NCBI RefSeq assembly: GCF_026672375.1
Contig: NZ_JAPPRA010000001.1
Span: 2,046,001-2,110,000 of the forward strand
Length of the DNA stretch: 64,000 bases
Origin: Caulobacter sp. SL161
GTDB lineage: Bacteria > Pseudomonadota > Alphaproteobacteria > Caulobacterales > Caulobacteraceae
Reading direction: 5' to 3'
Below, piece after piece: positions 33,313 through 41,749 of this stretch. The notes below the pieces were generated by a model. It was not told the DNA's origin. It ran no database searches and worked only from the letters and a program-made list of their open reading frames with translations. A program made the translations under genes and the position numbers. Position 1 is the first letter of the stretch. The number at the start of each line of letters is the position of its first letter.

Positions 33313-35379
33313 ATGATGAATAGCCGACAACGCTACAAGGCCTTTATCAGCTATAGTCATCACGACCGCAAAGCTGCGGAATGGCTTCATCGCTCCCTGG
33401 AGAGCTATCGGCCGCCCGCCGGTCTGCGGGCCGGGCTCGGCGAGGCGTCCGGGAATGCCCTTAAGCCGATCTTTCGGGACCGCGACGAGTTATCGGCGGC
33501 GGCCGATCTGAGCGAGGCGATCCTCGACGCCTTGGATCGTTCCGACACCCTCATCATCCTTTGCTCGTCCCACGCTGCGACTTCCCGTTGGGTGGACAAG
33601 GAAGTCGCGCATTTCCTGGCGCTGAGGGGCGCGGATCACGTGATCAGCGTCATCGCGCCCGGCGCGCCCGAAGGCCTTCCCCTGATGGAGCTCCTGCCCC
33701 CGGCGTTGCGAGCGGCGCTTCCCGAGGGCGTCGAACCGCTGGCCGTGGATCTGCGGCAGGACGCTGACGGCCGCAGGCTGGCGAAGTTGAAGATCGCCGC
33801 GCGGCTGTTGGGGGTCAGCCTTGATCGGCTGGTGCAGCGTGACGCGCGTCGGAGGCTACGTCTGATGACAGCGGTAAGCGGTGTTGCTTTGGCGATCACT
33901 GTCGGCATGGGGGCGATGACCGTCTTGACCTTGAAGTCGCGCCAGATCGCGCGTGAGCAACGCGACGAGACCGAGGCGCTTGTCGCCTACATGCTGGGAG
34001 ACCTCCGTGAGCAATTGGAGCCCGTCGGTCGGCTCGACCTCCTCGACGGCGTGAGCGCCAAGGTTCTGGCGTACTACGCCAAGGCGCAAAGCGATCAGCT
34101 CGACGACAAGGCGCTGGCTCAGCGGGCCAAGGCGCAAACCCTCCTGGGCACGATCCGTGAGCAGCGCGGAGATCTGGAGGGCGCGCAGGACGCCTTCGCC
34201 CAGGCCGCCGCGACCACGCACGCCCTGGTGGAGCGGTCTCCCAATGATGGCGATCGGGTCTTTGACGAAGCCCAGAACGTTTTCTGGCTCGCCTATATGG
34301 AATGGCGTCGGGGCGAGATCGCGCAAGCCGAGCGTGGTTTCAAACGCTATGCCGAGCTTGCCCAGCGCCTCGTCGTGATCGATCCCAATCGCGCGGATTG
34401 GCGCATCGAGGTGGCCTACGCCAAAAACAACCTCGGCACGCTGCTCTTTGAAGAGGGACGCGCCGGTGAGGCGCTGGCGTCGTTCCGCGCTGCGTTCAAC
34501 ATCTTCGAGGCTGAGCGTCTCAGGGCTCCGACCGACAAGCAGCGACTGATGGACTCGGCGAACGCGCGGGCTTGGGTGGCCGACAGCCTTCTCCTGATGG
34601 CCAAGCCGCGCGAAGCGTTCGCCGAACGCAAGGCCGCAGCCGAGCTGCTGGCGAAGGGCGAGGCGGCCTTCCCGACAGACCAGAGACTGGCGGCCAAAAG
34701 CGTCGCCACGCAGCTGGGCCTGGCCCGGCTTGAACTCGACTTGGGTCGCGTCGCAGAGGCGCGGAGTCGGTCAAAGGTCGCGATGAACCGTTTGCGGGAG
34801 TTGGCGGCTCTGGACCCCACCAACACGCGCTGGCGGGAGTATGTTCTGGTCGGGGAGCTGGACCTTATCGACTTCGCGATCTGGTCTGGTCAACCGGTCC
34901 AGGCAAGGTCGCTGCATGCTGCGGCGCTCGCGAATCTGGCGCGAACCCGAAAAGGCCAGGAGGGTGGGAGCTGGCGTCCCGATCTTGACGGACGCTTGGC
35001 CCGCCAGGCGGTTGTTCTGGCCCTGAGCGTGGGTGATGTCGCGACCGCCAAAAGGGCGGCCGAGAGCCTTGTCGAGGCTTTGGAGACGTCGAAGGGGGAC
35101 CGCGAGACAGCGTTTGGTCGCACTGATCTTCTCGGCTTGGCCCAATTGGTCGACGGAAAGCCCAGCGCAGCCATCAAGGCCCTTTCGCCACGCCGCAATG
35201 CGTTGCCGCCGGCTAGCCTGGATGTTCTGGCGCGCGCTTATGCGGCGGTCGGCGAACGGGAGACGGCCGCGCGGATTGTGCGCGACCTCAAACAAGAGGG
35301 ATACGCGCATCCGGGATTTGTTGCGTTTTGGCGAGAGTCGCCCGCAGGTGGGCCCCCTCAATCGGGAGTGCTGAAATGA
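33313..35379 (+). CDS. TIR-domain protein with one membrane helix and TPR-like repeats
   Basis: About 688 residues from the ATG at 33313 (ATG 33316 equally likely; GGGGG upstream). The N-terminal TIR domain (about 8-150) starts YKAFISYSHHDRKAAEWL and carries FRDRDELSAAADLSEAI and SRWVDKEV; E97 aligns with the catalytic glutamate of NAD-cleaving TIRs (WxxxE). A single helix follows (LMTAVSGVALAITVGMGAM, about 183-205). Next comes the conserved juxtamembrane segment LREQLEPVGRLDLLDGVSAK, then a long helical TPR-like region to the end, predicted periplasmic. First gene of a three-gene operon; the next gene overlaps it by 4 bp. Function could be signalling or phage defence; not known. Confidence 0.88.
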   Translation: MMNSRQRYKAFISYSHHDRKAAEWLHRSLESYRPPAGLRAGLGEASGNALKPIFRDRDELSAAADLSEAILDALDRSDTLIILCSSHAATSRWVDKEVAHFLALRGADHVISVIAPGAPEGLPLMELLPPALRAALPEGVEPLAVDLRQDADGRRLAKLKIAARLLGVSLDRLVQRDARRRLRLMTAVSGVALAITVGMGAMTVLTLKSRQIAREQRDETEALVAYMLGDLREQLEPVGRLDLLDGVSAKVLAYYAKAQSDQLDDKALAQRAKAQTLLGTIREQRGDLEGAQDAFAQAAATTHALVERSPNDGDRVFDEAQNVFWLAYMEWRRGEIAQAERGFKRYAELAQRLVVIDPNRADWRIEVAYAKNNLGTLLFEEGRAGEALASFRAAFNIFEAERLRAPTDKQRLMDSANARAWVADSLLLMAKPREAFAERKAAAELLAKGEAAFPTDQRLAAKSVATQLGLARLELDLGRVAEARSRSKVAMNRLRELAALDPTNTRWREYVLVGELDLIDFAIWSGQPVQARSLHAAALANLARTRKGQEGGSWRPDLDGRLARQAVVLALSVGDVATAKRAAESLVEALETSKGDRETAFGRTDLLGLAQLVDGKPSAAIKALSPRRNALPPASLDVLARAYAAVGERETAARIVRDLKQEGYAHPGFVAFWRESPAGGPPQSGVLK

Positions 35380-35783
35380 CCGAACCAACACCCGGAAAAG
35401 TTGTCGAGCTCGTCATTGGCCTGGACGAGAACTACTGCTTCATGAACTTTGTGGATCCGCGACGGCCCAGGCGCCTGTTTCTGGATCTGACCGAGCGCTG
35501 CGAACTGGTGTTTACGCTTAGCGATCAGCTCATCAATGCGGGCTGGTCGTTTCAGCGGCGACCCATCGAGGTCCATCGCGATTTCGGCGTGAACTTCTCG
35601 AGCTATGTCTGGGTGCCTTACTCGATCGACGGCGGCGATCCGGCGCCGCGTTCCCGTTTCAAGATCATCTATGAGGATCAGCGGATGGGCGAGTACACCT
35701 ATAGTCTGCTGATGATGGACTCGCGCGGTCAGAAGATCGACCTTGATCCGGACATCGAAAACGGCGCGGGCCGCATTCCCTGA
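35376..35783 (+). CDS. Unknown protein between TIR and cyclase genes
   Basis: A 135-residue protein whose ATG overlaps the TIR gene stop (ATGA), so it is translationally coupled. It is rich in beta strands and aromatic residues (VVELVIGLDENYCFMNFVD, VNFSSYVWVPYSIDGGD, GEYTYSLLMMDSRGQKIDLD). There is no signal peptide or membrane helix, so it is cytoplasmic. I do not recognise the family. Its position between a TIR protein and a nucleotide cyclase suggests a dedicated partner or sensor. Confidence 0.82.
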   Translation: MTEPTPGKVVELVIGLDENYCFMNFVDPRRPRRLFLDLTERCELVFTLSDQLINAGWSFQRRPIEVHRDFGVNFSSYVWVPYSIDGGDPAPRSRFKIIYEDQRMGEYTYSLLMMDSRGQKIDLDPDIENGAGRIP

Positions 35784-35792
35784 TCCCGGCTG

Positions 35793-37538
35793 ATGTTTGA
35801 CCGCGAGCATGTGGTCGCCCTCATAGGGCGAGGCGAGGTTCTCGCGGCCTACGACATCGCCCGCGCTGCGCTGGAGACCGGGGAAGGCGGCAACCAAGCC
35901 GCCTATTTCGCCGTGTTATGCCTCGCGCGGGCTGGAGCCCTCGATTTCGCGCGGTTGGAATATGCGCGGCTTGGGTTGGGCCATACCAACGACCATGACG
36001 CGGTCGCGCTTGGCGCGCGCCTGCTCAAGGATGTTGCGCTGGCGACCCGGGGGGCTCGGCGGGCGGCGTTCGCCAAGGCGTCGATCCGCCAATACGAGAA
36101 GCTGTTTCGACTGTTTGGCGGCATCTACGGGGCGATCAACGCCGCGACCATGACGCGCGTCGCCGGCGATGCGTTGAGCGCCGCAGAGCGGGCGAGGGCG
36201 GCCTTGGCGATGCCCCCGCCGGCGGGTCTGACGGGGGAGGGGGCCTATTACGACGCGGCGAGCCGCGCCGAAGCGCTTTTCTTGACCGATGATCTAGATG
36301 CGGCCCGTGACGCCATGGCCCAAGCCATTGCGCTCGCGCCGAAAGCCTATGCGGCGCATGCCTCAACTCTGCGGCAGTTCGATATGCTGTGTCGCGAGGT
36401 CGGCGCGGACACCGCTTGGCTCGAGCCCTTTCGTGCGCCGGTTTGCGCCCACTTCACGGGGCACATTCTCGACATGTCGGGCGTGGCGTTGCGCGGCCCG
36501 GCGTTGCGCCAGCGTGTTGATGAACTGCTCGCAGCTGAAAAGGTCGGCTTCGGCTATGGAGGATTGGCGGCGGGCGCTGACATCATTTTCGCCGAGGCGC
36601 TACTGGCCGCAGGCGCTGAACTCCACGTCGTGCTGCCTGTCGAGCGAGAGTCGTTCATCGCGGTGTCGGTCGCGCCTTTCGGCGAGGCCTGGGTGAAGCG
36701 TTTCGAGCACTGTCTGTCTAGAGCCACCTCAGTGCGATACGCGTCTGCGGATCCCTATCGCGGCGATGAACAGGTCTTCGCCTATTCGAGCCAGTTCGCC
36801 ATGGGTTGCGCAGTCCTGCGCGCCCAGACGCTCTCGACCAAAGCCGTGCAACTGGCGATCTGGGACGGGCATACGGGCGCCGGGCCGGCCGGGGTGCATG
36901 CAGACTTGAGTTATTGGTCGCGGAGCGGGCGTCATCGCGCCGTCATCCCGATCGAGCGACCGGCGCCTAGGCCCCGGACCTCGGGCGATGCGACCGACCC
37001 CCGTCGCGCGATGAAGGCGATGTTGTTCGCCGACATCCAGGGATTCGGCGCGCTGCGCGACGATCAGATTCCTGTCTTCGTAGATGGGGTACTGGGGACC
37101 CTGGCGCGGGCGATCGAGACGCTTGCCGCTTCACCGGTCCATGTCGAGACATGGGGCGATGGGCTGTTCCTGGTGTTCGACGAACCGATCGACGCCGCCT
37201 TGGCGGCGCTGGCGCTTCTGGAGGCGCATCGGGCGCAGGACCTGCGAGCCCTGGGACTGCCTCGAAGTCTTGGGCTTCGTATCGGCGGCCATTATGGACC
37301 CGTGCACCTGCGCACCAATCCCCTGACCAAGGCGCCCGCGGTCATGGGCGCTCACGTGGTGGTGGCCGCCAGGATAGAGCCTGATGTCGCGCCGGGCTCG
37401 GTCTATGTCAGCGAGGCGTTGGCGGGGGCCTTGGCGACCTTCCATGGCGACAAGGTCCGCTGTGGCTATGTGGGACGTACCCAAGGGCGCAAGGGGTTTC
37501 CCGCGACGCCGATCTTCAGCCTGACCCGTGTGATCTAG
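35793..37538 (+). CDS. TPR/SLOG-like protein with a C-terminal class III nucleotidyl cyclase domain
   Basis: A 581-residue protein in three parts. Residues 1-190 are helical repeats of the TRAFs-binding/TPR kind. Residues 225-380 include a Rossmann/SLOG-like module (GYGGLAAGADIIFAEALLAA, then GAELHVVLPVERESF), possibly a nucleotide sensor. Residues 405-581 are a class III cyclase domain: metal aspartates D414 (MLFADIQGFG) and D456 (VETWGDGLFLVF). The usual VNxAAR transition-state motif reads GAHVVVAARIE, keeping Arg but replacing Asn with Val. It starts 10 bp after the preceding gene. Product (cAMP, cGMP or other) is unknown. Confidence 0.87.
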   Translation: MFDREHVVALIGRGEVLAAYDIARAALETGEGGNQAAYFAVLCLARAGALDFARLEYARLGLGHTNDHDAVALGARLLKDVALATRGARRAAFAKASIRQYEKLFRLFGGIYGAINAATMTRVAGDALSAAERARAALAMPPPAGLTGEGAYYDAASRAEALFLTDDLDAARDAMAQAIALAPKAYAAHASTLRQFDMLCREVGADTAWLEPFRAPVCAHFTGHILDMSGVALRGPALRQRVDELLAAEKVGFGYGGLAAGADIIFAEALLAAGAELHVVLPVERESFIAVSVAPFGEAWVKRFEHCLSRATSVRYASADPYRGDEQVFAYSSQFAMGCAVLRAQTLSTKAVQLAIWDGHTGAGPAGVHADLSYWSRSGRHRAVIPIERPAPRPRTSGDATDPRRAMKAMLFADIQGFGALRDDQIPVFVDGVLGTLARAIETLAASPVHVETWGDGLFLVFDEPIDAALAALALLEAHRAQDLRALGLPRSLGLRIGGHYGPVHLRTNPLTKAPAVMGAHVVVAARIEPDVAPGSVYVSEALAGALATFHGDKVRCGYVGRTQGRKGFPATPIFSLTRVI

Positions 37539-37803
37539 GCGCATTTTCGACGCCGGATCGGCGGGCTGTGCAAATCCTCACATCCAGACGGCGTCATCTC
37601 GAACACTCTGCAGGCGTCGACCGCGTCGCGCCTTGTGGAGACGAAACGGTTCGCGCCTTCCCAGAGGCGGGATCCGCCGGACTACGCCAGGGGTGGTGGT
37701 CGCGTGAACCGACTGCGGACCTGGCCACCCGCCGGCTGGGTCCGCCTTTTCGAGATTGCCATGGCGTGACGTTGGTTGCGCCAACCGCGCAGAGGAGCCG
37801 AGC

Positions 37804-38022
37804 ATGAGCCTGGACCAAGATTTGATCTCGAACTCGGCGATCGCCGCCGCGCGCGAAGACAGCGCCTCGGAGGTGGCTTCCACGTTCCTGCGCCACGCGG
37901 TGAATGTCTGGGCTCGTGAGCATGATCTGACGGGGGAAACCCTGTCGGGCGTGGTCAACGATGTCCTGCGCTACGCGACGACGACGATCAACGAAGTCCG
38001 GTTTGGTCGAGGTGGGGTCTAG
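37804..38022 (+). CDS. Hypothetical small protein
   Basis: A 72-residue ORF with a strong SD (AGAGGAG). Mostly helical: ASEVASTFLRHAVNVWAREH and LSGVVNDVLRYATTTINEV. No signal or membrane helix. The 265 bp before it are gene-free with only a weak hairpin (GGTTG/CAACC near 37772), so it is probably not part of the cyclase operon. Not recognised. Confidence 0.6.
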   Translation: MSLDQDLISNSAIAAAREDSASEVASTFLRHAVNVWAREHDLTGETLSGVVNDVLRYATTTINEVRFGRGGV

Positions 38023-38048
38023 GGCCTCAAACTTCGTAGGGTAGGGTG

Positions 38049-38465
38049 ATGGAGAGTCTCGCCGCCGCTGGCCAGGCGCACCTGTGGGTGAAGCTGCTTT
38101 GGCTGTTGTCTGTCGCGGGTGCGACATTCCTGGTCGTGCGAGCGATCACCGCGCATGGGCGTCTCGGTGAGATTCAGAACGCGCTGCGGCGCGCGATTGA
38201 TCAGCGCGACGAGGCCCTTGTCGCGCTCAAGCACAGTCGCCAGACCATCGCCGAGCTCGAGCGACGACTCGCCGTCCAAGGTGACAGCATCCGGTTGAGC
38301 ATGGCCGTGATTGACGAGCGCCTGGCCGACGCCCGGCGCGCGAAGGCGCGGGAAGCGCGCATCAAGCGCCTTCTGGCCTCTGATCCGCGTGCGGGGGAAA
38401 GCCGCGTGGAGACGGCGCAGCGCCTGATCGACGAGGCGCTCAGAGAGCCGCGCACTTGGTCCTGA
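38049..38465 (+). CDS. Membrane-anchored coiled-coil protein, unknown
   Basis: About 138 residues from the ATG at 38049 (GTG at 38046 possible). One N-terminal helix (LWVKLLWLLSVAGATFLVV) is followed by a long charged helix with heptad character (IQNALRRAIDQRDEALVAL, QTIAELERRLAVQGDSI, MAVIDERLADARRAKAREAR). It converges with galM, 5 bp apart, and follows the small ORF by 26 bp. No family recognised. Confidence 0.65.
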   Translation: MESLAAAGQAHLWVKLLWLLSVAGATFLVVRAITAHGRLGEIQNALRRAIDQRDEALVALKHSRQTIAELERRLAVQGDSIRLSMAVIDERLADARRAKAREARIKRLLASDPRAGESRVETAQRLIDEALREPRTWS

Positions 38466-38470
38466 CCGCG

Positions 38471-39607
38471 CTAGCGGTCGACGCTCAGTCGGAGCACCAT
38501 CGTGTTGTGGTAGGTCTGGCCGGGATCGAGCCGCGTCGATGCGAATTGCGGCTTGTTGGGCGCATCCGGAAAATGCTGCGGCTCCAGTGCGATGCCGTCG
38601 CCCTGGCGGTACATCTTACCGCTCTTGCCTACCATCAAGCCGTTCATGAAGTTGCCGGCGTAGAACTGCAGGCCGGGCTCGGTGGACAGGACTTCAAGGG
38701 CCCTGCCGCTCTTGGGATCTGACAGGCGTGCCGCCAGTCGCGGAGCGCCACCCGACGGTCCGTTCAAAACGTAGTTGTGATCGTAGCCGCGCCCGATGAC
38801 CAACTGGGGATCGCGCGCATCGCGGATGCGGTCCCCGACCACCGCCGGTTTGCGGAAATCAAAGGCGGTCCCGGCCACAGGGCTGACCGCGCCGGTCGGG
38901 ATCAGTTCAGAATCGACCGGCGTGTAGCCATCCGCAGGAATGGTCAGCACATTGCCCATCGCGCCTTCAGGAGCGCCTTCGCCGGCCATGTTGAAGAGCG
39001 CGTGGTTGGTCAGGTTGACGATGGTCGGCTTATCGGTCGTCGCGCCGTAGGTGATCGTCAGCTGGTTCTGTTCGTCCAGCGCATAGGTCGCCGTGACAGT
39101 CAGCGTGCCCGGATAACCCTCTTCGCCGTCGGGACTCACATAGCCGAACGTCACGGATGCGACCGGACCAGTCTTGGTCTCCAGCACCTTCCAGACCACC
39201 TTGTCGAAGCCCTTGACGCCGCCGTGCAGCGCCGCGACGCCGTCGTTGTTCAGCGCCAGTTGGTAAGTCTTGCCGTCCAGGCTGAAGCGCCCCTTGCCGA
39301 TCCGATTGGCGAACCGCCCGACGCTGGCCCCGAAGTAGCTGTTGTTGCTGGCGTAGCCAGCGGCGTCTGCGAAGCCTAGGGCGATGTCCGCTTTTTCGCC
39401 GTCGCGCCCCGGCGCGATCAGTGACTGCAAGGTCGCGCCATACGTGATCACCGTCGCGCTGACGCCGGCGCCGTTGGTCAGGGTGAGGGCCTCGACCGCC
39501 TCGCCCGATGGAAGCTTGCCGAAGGGCTTCCGCGAGAGCTCGGCCGCCTGGACCCCGCCAGCGAGCATCAAGGTCGCGCCGCACAGGGCGATGGTCTTGA
39601 GCGTCAT
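38471..39607 (-). CDS. galM: Aldose 1-epimerase (mutarotase), exported
   Basis: A 378-residue galactose-mutarotase-family enzyme with a signal peptide (MTLKTIALCGATLMLAGGVQ, ending QAAE), so it is periplasmic. Family motifs: ITYGATLQSLIAPGRDG, FGASVGRFANRIGKGRF, LHGGVKGFDKVVW, NLTNHALFNMAG (catalytic-His region), IGRGYDHNYVLN and the acidic STEPGLQFYAGN. It interconverts anomers of sugars; with the neighbours, arabinose is the likely substrate. It follows the AraD1-like gene by 40 bp on the same strand. Confidence 0.93.
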   Translation of the reverse strand: MTLKTIALCGATLMLAGGVQAAELSRKPFGKLPSGEAVEALTLTNGAGVSATVITYGATLQSLIAPGRDGEKADIALGFADAAGYASNNSYFGASVGRFANRIGKGRFSLDGKTYQLALNNDGVAALHGGVKGFDKVVWKVLETKTGPVASVTFGYVSPDGEEGYPGTLTVTATYALDEQNQLTITYGATTDKPTIVNLTNHALFNMAGEGAPEGAMGNVLTIPADGYTPVDSELIPTGAVSPVAGTAFDFRKPAVVGDRIRDARDPQLVIGRGYDHNYVLNGPSGGAPRLAARLSDPKSGRALEVLSTEPGLQFYAGNFMNGLMVGKSGKMYRQGDGIALEPQHFPDAPNKPQFASTRLDPGQTYHNTMVLRLSVDR

Positions 39608-39647
39608 CTTTCTCTCCCTTGTTGTCGTTCTTGGCGGTCGGACCGCT

Positions 39648-40658
39648 CTACAGTGACTTGACCGTCGTCATACGTTTGGGCGCGCGCGCCAGACGGTTGC
39701 GTGCGGGGTAGTGGAACGGCGTCGCCTCGATCTCGAAGATATCGCCCTCCTGAGCTTGGAAACCGGAGGCGAAGGAGAGCGTGCCGGTCCCGAAGAAGTG
39801 GACATGGAGGTCGCCAGGGCGCCGGAAAAGATCGTACTTGAAGTGATGGTGCTCAAGGTTGGCCAAGGCGTGGGACATGTTGCCTTCGCCCGATAAGAAG
39901 GCCTGCTCCCAGGCCACCTCACCATCGCGGATGATCCGGCTTACGCCATGAACCTCGTCGGGCAGGCGGCCCGTCAGGAGCTCAGGACCGAGCGCGGCGT
40001 TGCGGAGTTTGGAGTGCGCCAGCCAGAGATAGTTTCCCCGTTCCACGACATGGTCGGAGAACTCGTTGGCGAGGCAATAGCCCAGGCGATAGGGCGTACC
40101 GTCGGGACCGACAATGTACACGCCGGCGATCTCCGGTTCCTCGCCGCCGTCTTCGGCGAAGGCGGGGGAGATCAGGGGGTGACCTGGAGCGACCAGTTGC
40201 GAGCCGTCGCCCTTGTAGAACCATTCGGGCTGGACGCCGATCTCGCCAGCGGGCGGTTTGCCGCCGGCGACGCCCATCAGGAACATCCGCCGGGAGTCTG
40301 TCAGCGGCTCGTCCGCGCCTCCTTGATGTGCGAGGGCGGCCTTATGCATCTGGTCGCGACTCTCAGCAGATCCCAGGTGAGTGAGGCCGGTTCCCGTCAT
40401 CAAAAGGTGAGCCGGATCCGGATGGTCGATGGGCGCCAGAACGCGGCCCTCAGCGAGCGCGGCGTCAAAGTCGACCGTTTCGCCCAGAGGGCGGGCCTGA
40501 GCCGCCTCGGAAAGCGTCGCATCAACCCGTATGGCGACCTGGGCGAGCTCATAGAGCGTATCGGCGACCTCGACACGGCGCGCCCTGCGCGAGTTGTCGA
40601 TAGCGACCAGCCGCCGCTCGCCCTTCGGCGTCTTCAGCTGCGCGAATCGAAGCACCAC
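39648..40658 (-). CDS. AraD1/GguC-like FAH-superfamily protein of sugar-acid catabolism
   Basis: A 336-residue protein of the fumarylacetoacetate-hydrolase fold, closest in my reading to the GguC/AraD1 group found in arabinose and galactose gene clusters. Motifs: HLLMTGTGLTHLGSAESRDQ, QPEWFYKGDGSQLVAPGHPL, EEPEIAGVYIVGPDGTPYRL, GYCLANEFSDHVVERGNYLW and LHVHFFGTGTLSFASGFQAQ. Probably a 2-keto-3-deoxy-sugar acid dehydratase or related lyase; exact reaction uncertain. Divergent from the GntR regulator, with a shared GntR operator at 40684-40694. Confidence 0.85.
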   Translation of the reverse strand: MVLRFAQLKTPKGERRLVAIDNSRRARRVEVADTLYELAQVAIRVDATLSEAAQARPLGETVDFDAALAEGRVLAPIDHPDPAHLLMTGTGLTHLGSAESRDQMHKAALAHQGGADEPLTDSRRMFLMGVAGGKPPAGEIGVQPEWFYKGDGSQLVAPGHPLISPAFAEDGGEEPEIAGVYIVGPDGTPYRLGYCLANEFSDHVVERGNYLWLAHSKLRNAALGPELLTGRLPDEVHGVSRIIRDGEVAWEQAFLSGEGNMSHALANLEHHHFKYDLFRRPGDLHVHFFGTGTLSFASGFQAQEGDIFEIEATPFHYPARNRLARAPKRMTTVKSL

Positions 40659-40683
40659 CGGCCTGATCTCCCGAGATCAACAA

Positions 40684-40694
40684 TAGTCCGACAA
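40684..40694 (-). promoter_or_regulatory. FadR-type GntR operator 1 (AraD1-like gene/regulator intergenic)
   Basis: TAGTCCGACAA fits the FadR-subfamily consensus TNGTNNNACNA. On the minus strand a TTGACA (40719-40714) lies just upstream, so the site sits near the -10 of the AraD1-like promoter. The same 11-mer pattern recurs at 41646 and 43601. Confidence 0.75.
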
Positions 40695-40831
40695 ATAACG
40701 GCCTCAGCTGATGTGTCAAACCGGGGTGGCGGCGGCTGGTCGAATTCCCTTGTTCTGGACGGGGCACTCTTCCTAGAGTCCCGTCGCGCGGGCCTGCTGG
40801 TCCCCGCTGAACATTCTGGAGCGACGAGCGG

Positions 40832-41578
40832 GTGGCCAAGGCGAGGGGCGAAGAGGCGGGCGGCGAGATCGAGCGCGAAGACGTGGCCTCCGGTCGTCTT
40901 CATGGAGCGATCGCCCGTTCGCTCGGCGCGGCGATCGTCTCGGGCAAGCACCAGCCCGGCGATATTTTGACCAACGAGATAGAGGCCAGCGAAAGGCTCC
41001 AAGTCTCGCGCAGCGCTTATCGCGAGGCCATCCGTATTCTGGCCGCCAAGGGTCTGGTGGAGAGTCGGCCGAAGACCGGAACCCGCGTCAGCCCTCGCGC
41101 GCGCTGGCGCCTGCTGGACCCGGAGGTCTTGTCCTGGTTTTTCGAGTCCGAGCCGAGCGAGTCCTTTCTGCAGGAGCTTTATGAGCTGCGCATGATCGTC
41201 GAGCCCGCCGCTGCGGCTTTGGCGGCAAAGCGTCGCGACCAGGGGCAACTGGAACGCATGCGCGCGGCGCTGGTCGTGATGCAGCACGAGACGCTTGCCA
41301 CCGAAGCGGGGCAGGCGGCCGATCGCGATTTCCACGACGCGGTGCTGGAAGCGACGGCGAACGGACCGCTCTACACCCTCAGTAGCAGCATCGGCGCTGC
41401 GGTGCGCTGGACCACGATTTTCAAGCAGCGCTCGCGCAATCTCGCGCGCGATCCCGTCCCGGATCACTGGAAGGTGTTCGACGCCATCGCCGCCGGACGC
41501 GAGGATCAGGCGCGTGAGGCGATGGAGCGGCTCGTGACTCTGGCCCTGGACGATACGCGCGCGTCGATGAAGGCTTAA
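40832..41578 (+). CDS. FadR-subfamily GntR transcriptional regulator
   Basis: A 248-residue regulator starting at GTG 40832 (GGAG upstream). The winged helix (about 20-95) has IVSGKHQPGDILTNEIEASE, RLQVSRSAYREAIRILAAKG and LVESRPKTGTRVSPR. The FCD effector domain follows with LYELRMIVEPAAAALAAKR and the metal-ligand-like DRDFHDAVLEATAN and DHWKVFDAIAAG. By context it controls the arabinose genes through the TNGTNNNACNA sites at 40684, 41646 and 43601, probably as a repressor released by a sugar acid. Confidence 0.9.
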   Translation: MAKARGEEAGGEIEREDVASGRLHGAIARSLGAAIVSGKHQPGDILTNEIEASERLQVSRSAYREAIRILAAKGLVESRPKTGTRVSPRARWRLLDPEVLSWFFESEPSESFLQELYELRMIVEPAAAALAAKRRDQGQLERMRAALVVMQHETLATEAGQAADRDFHDAVLEATANGPLYTLSSSIGAAVRWTTIFKQRSRNLARDPVPDHWKVFDAIAAGREDQAREAMERLVTLALDDTRASMKA

Positions 41579-41622
41579 AGGCGTGGGGCAATCTCGCGCC
41601 TCCAAAAGGCGCAGCCTCCGCA

Positions 41623-41656
41623 TTGACGCTCTAGGGTGTCCGGTATAGTCAGACAA
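41623..41656 (+). promoter_or_regulatory. Promoter and GntR operator 2 upstream of the dehydratase
   Basis: TTGACG (41623-41628) and TATAGT (41644-41649) form a plausible promoter with a 15-bp spacer. The operator TAGTCAGACAA (41646-41656) overlaps the -10, as expected for repression. Confidence 0.7.
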
Positions 41657-41749
41657 ATGCGATAAGCGAGGCGGTGGTGAGCCGACGCGGCCATGCCGGG
41701 TCCTTCTCCGACGGTCGCGACCGCCGGTTTCTGCTCCTCAAGGGTTGTC

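Noticed and set aside
33313..37538. Calling the TIR/cyclase operon a known Pycsar or Thoeris system
   Set aside because: The TIR protein has a TM-TPR tail, not a cyclic-nucleotide-binding domain, and no ThsA-like partner is present; the resemblance is only in general parts.
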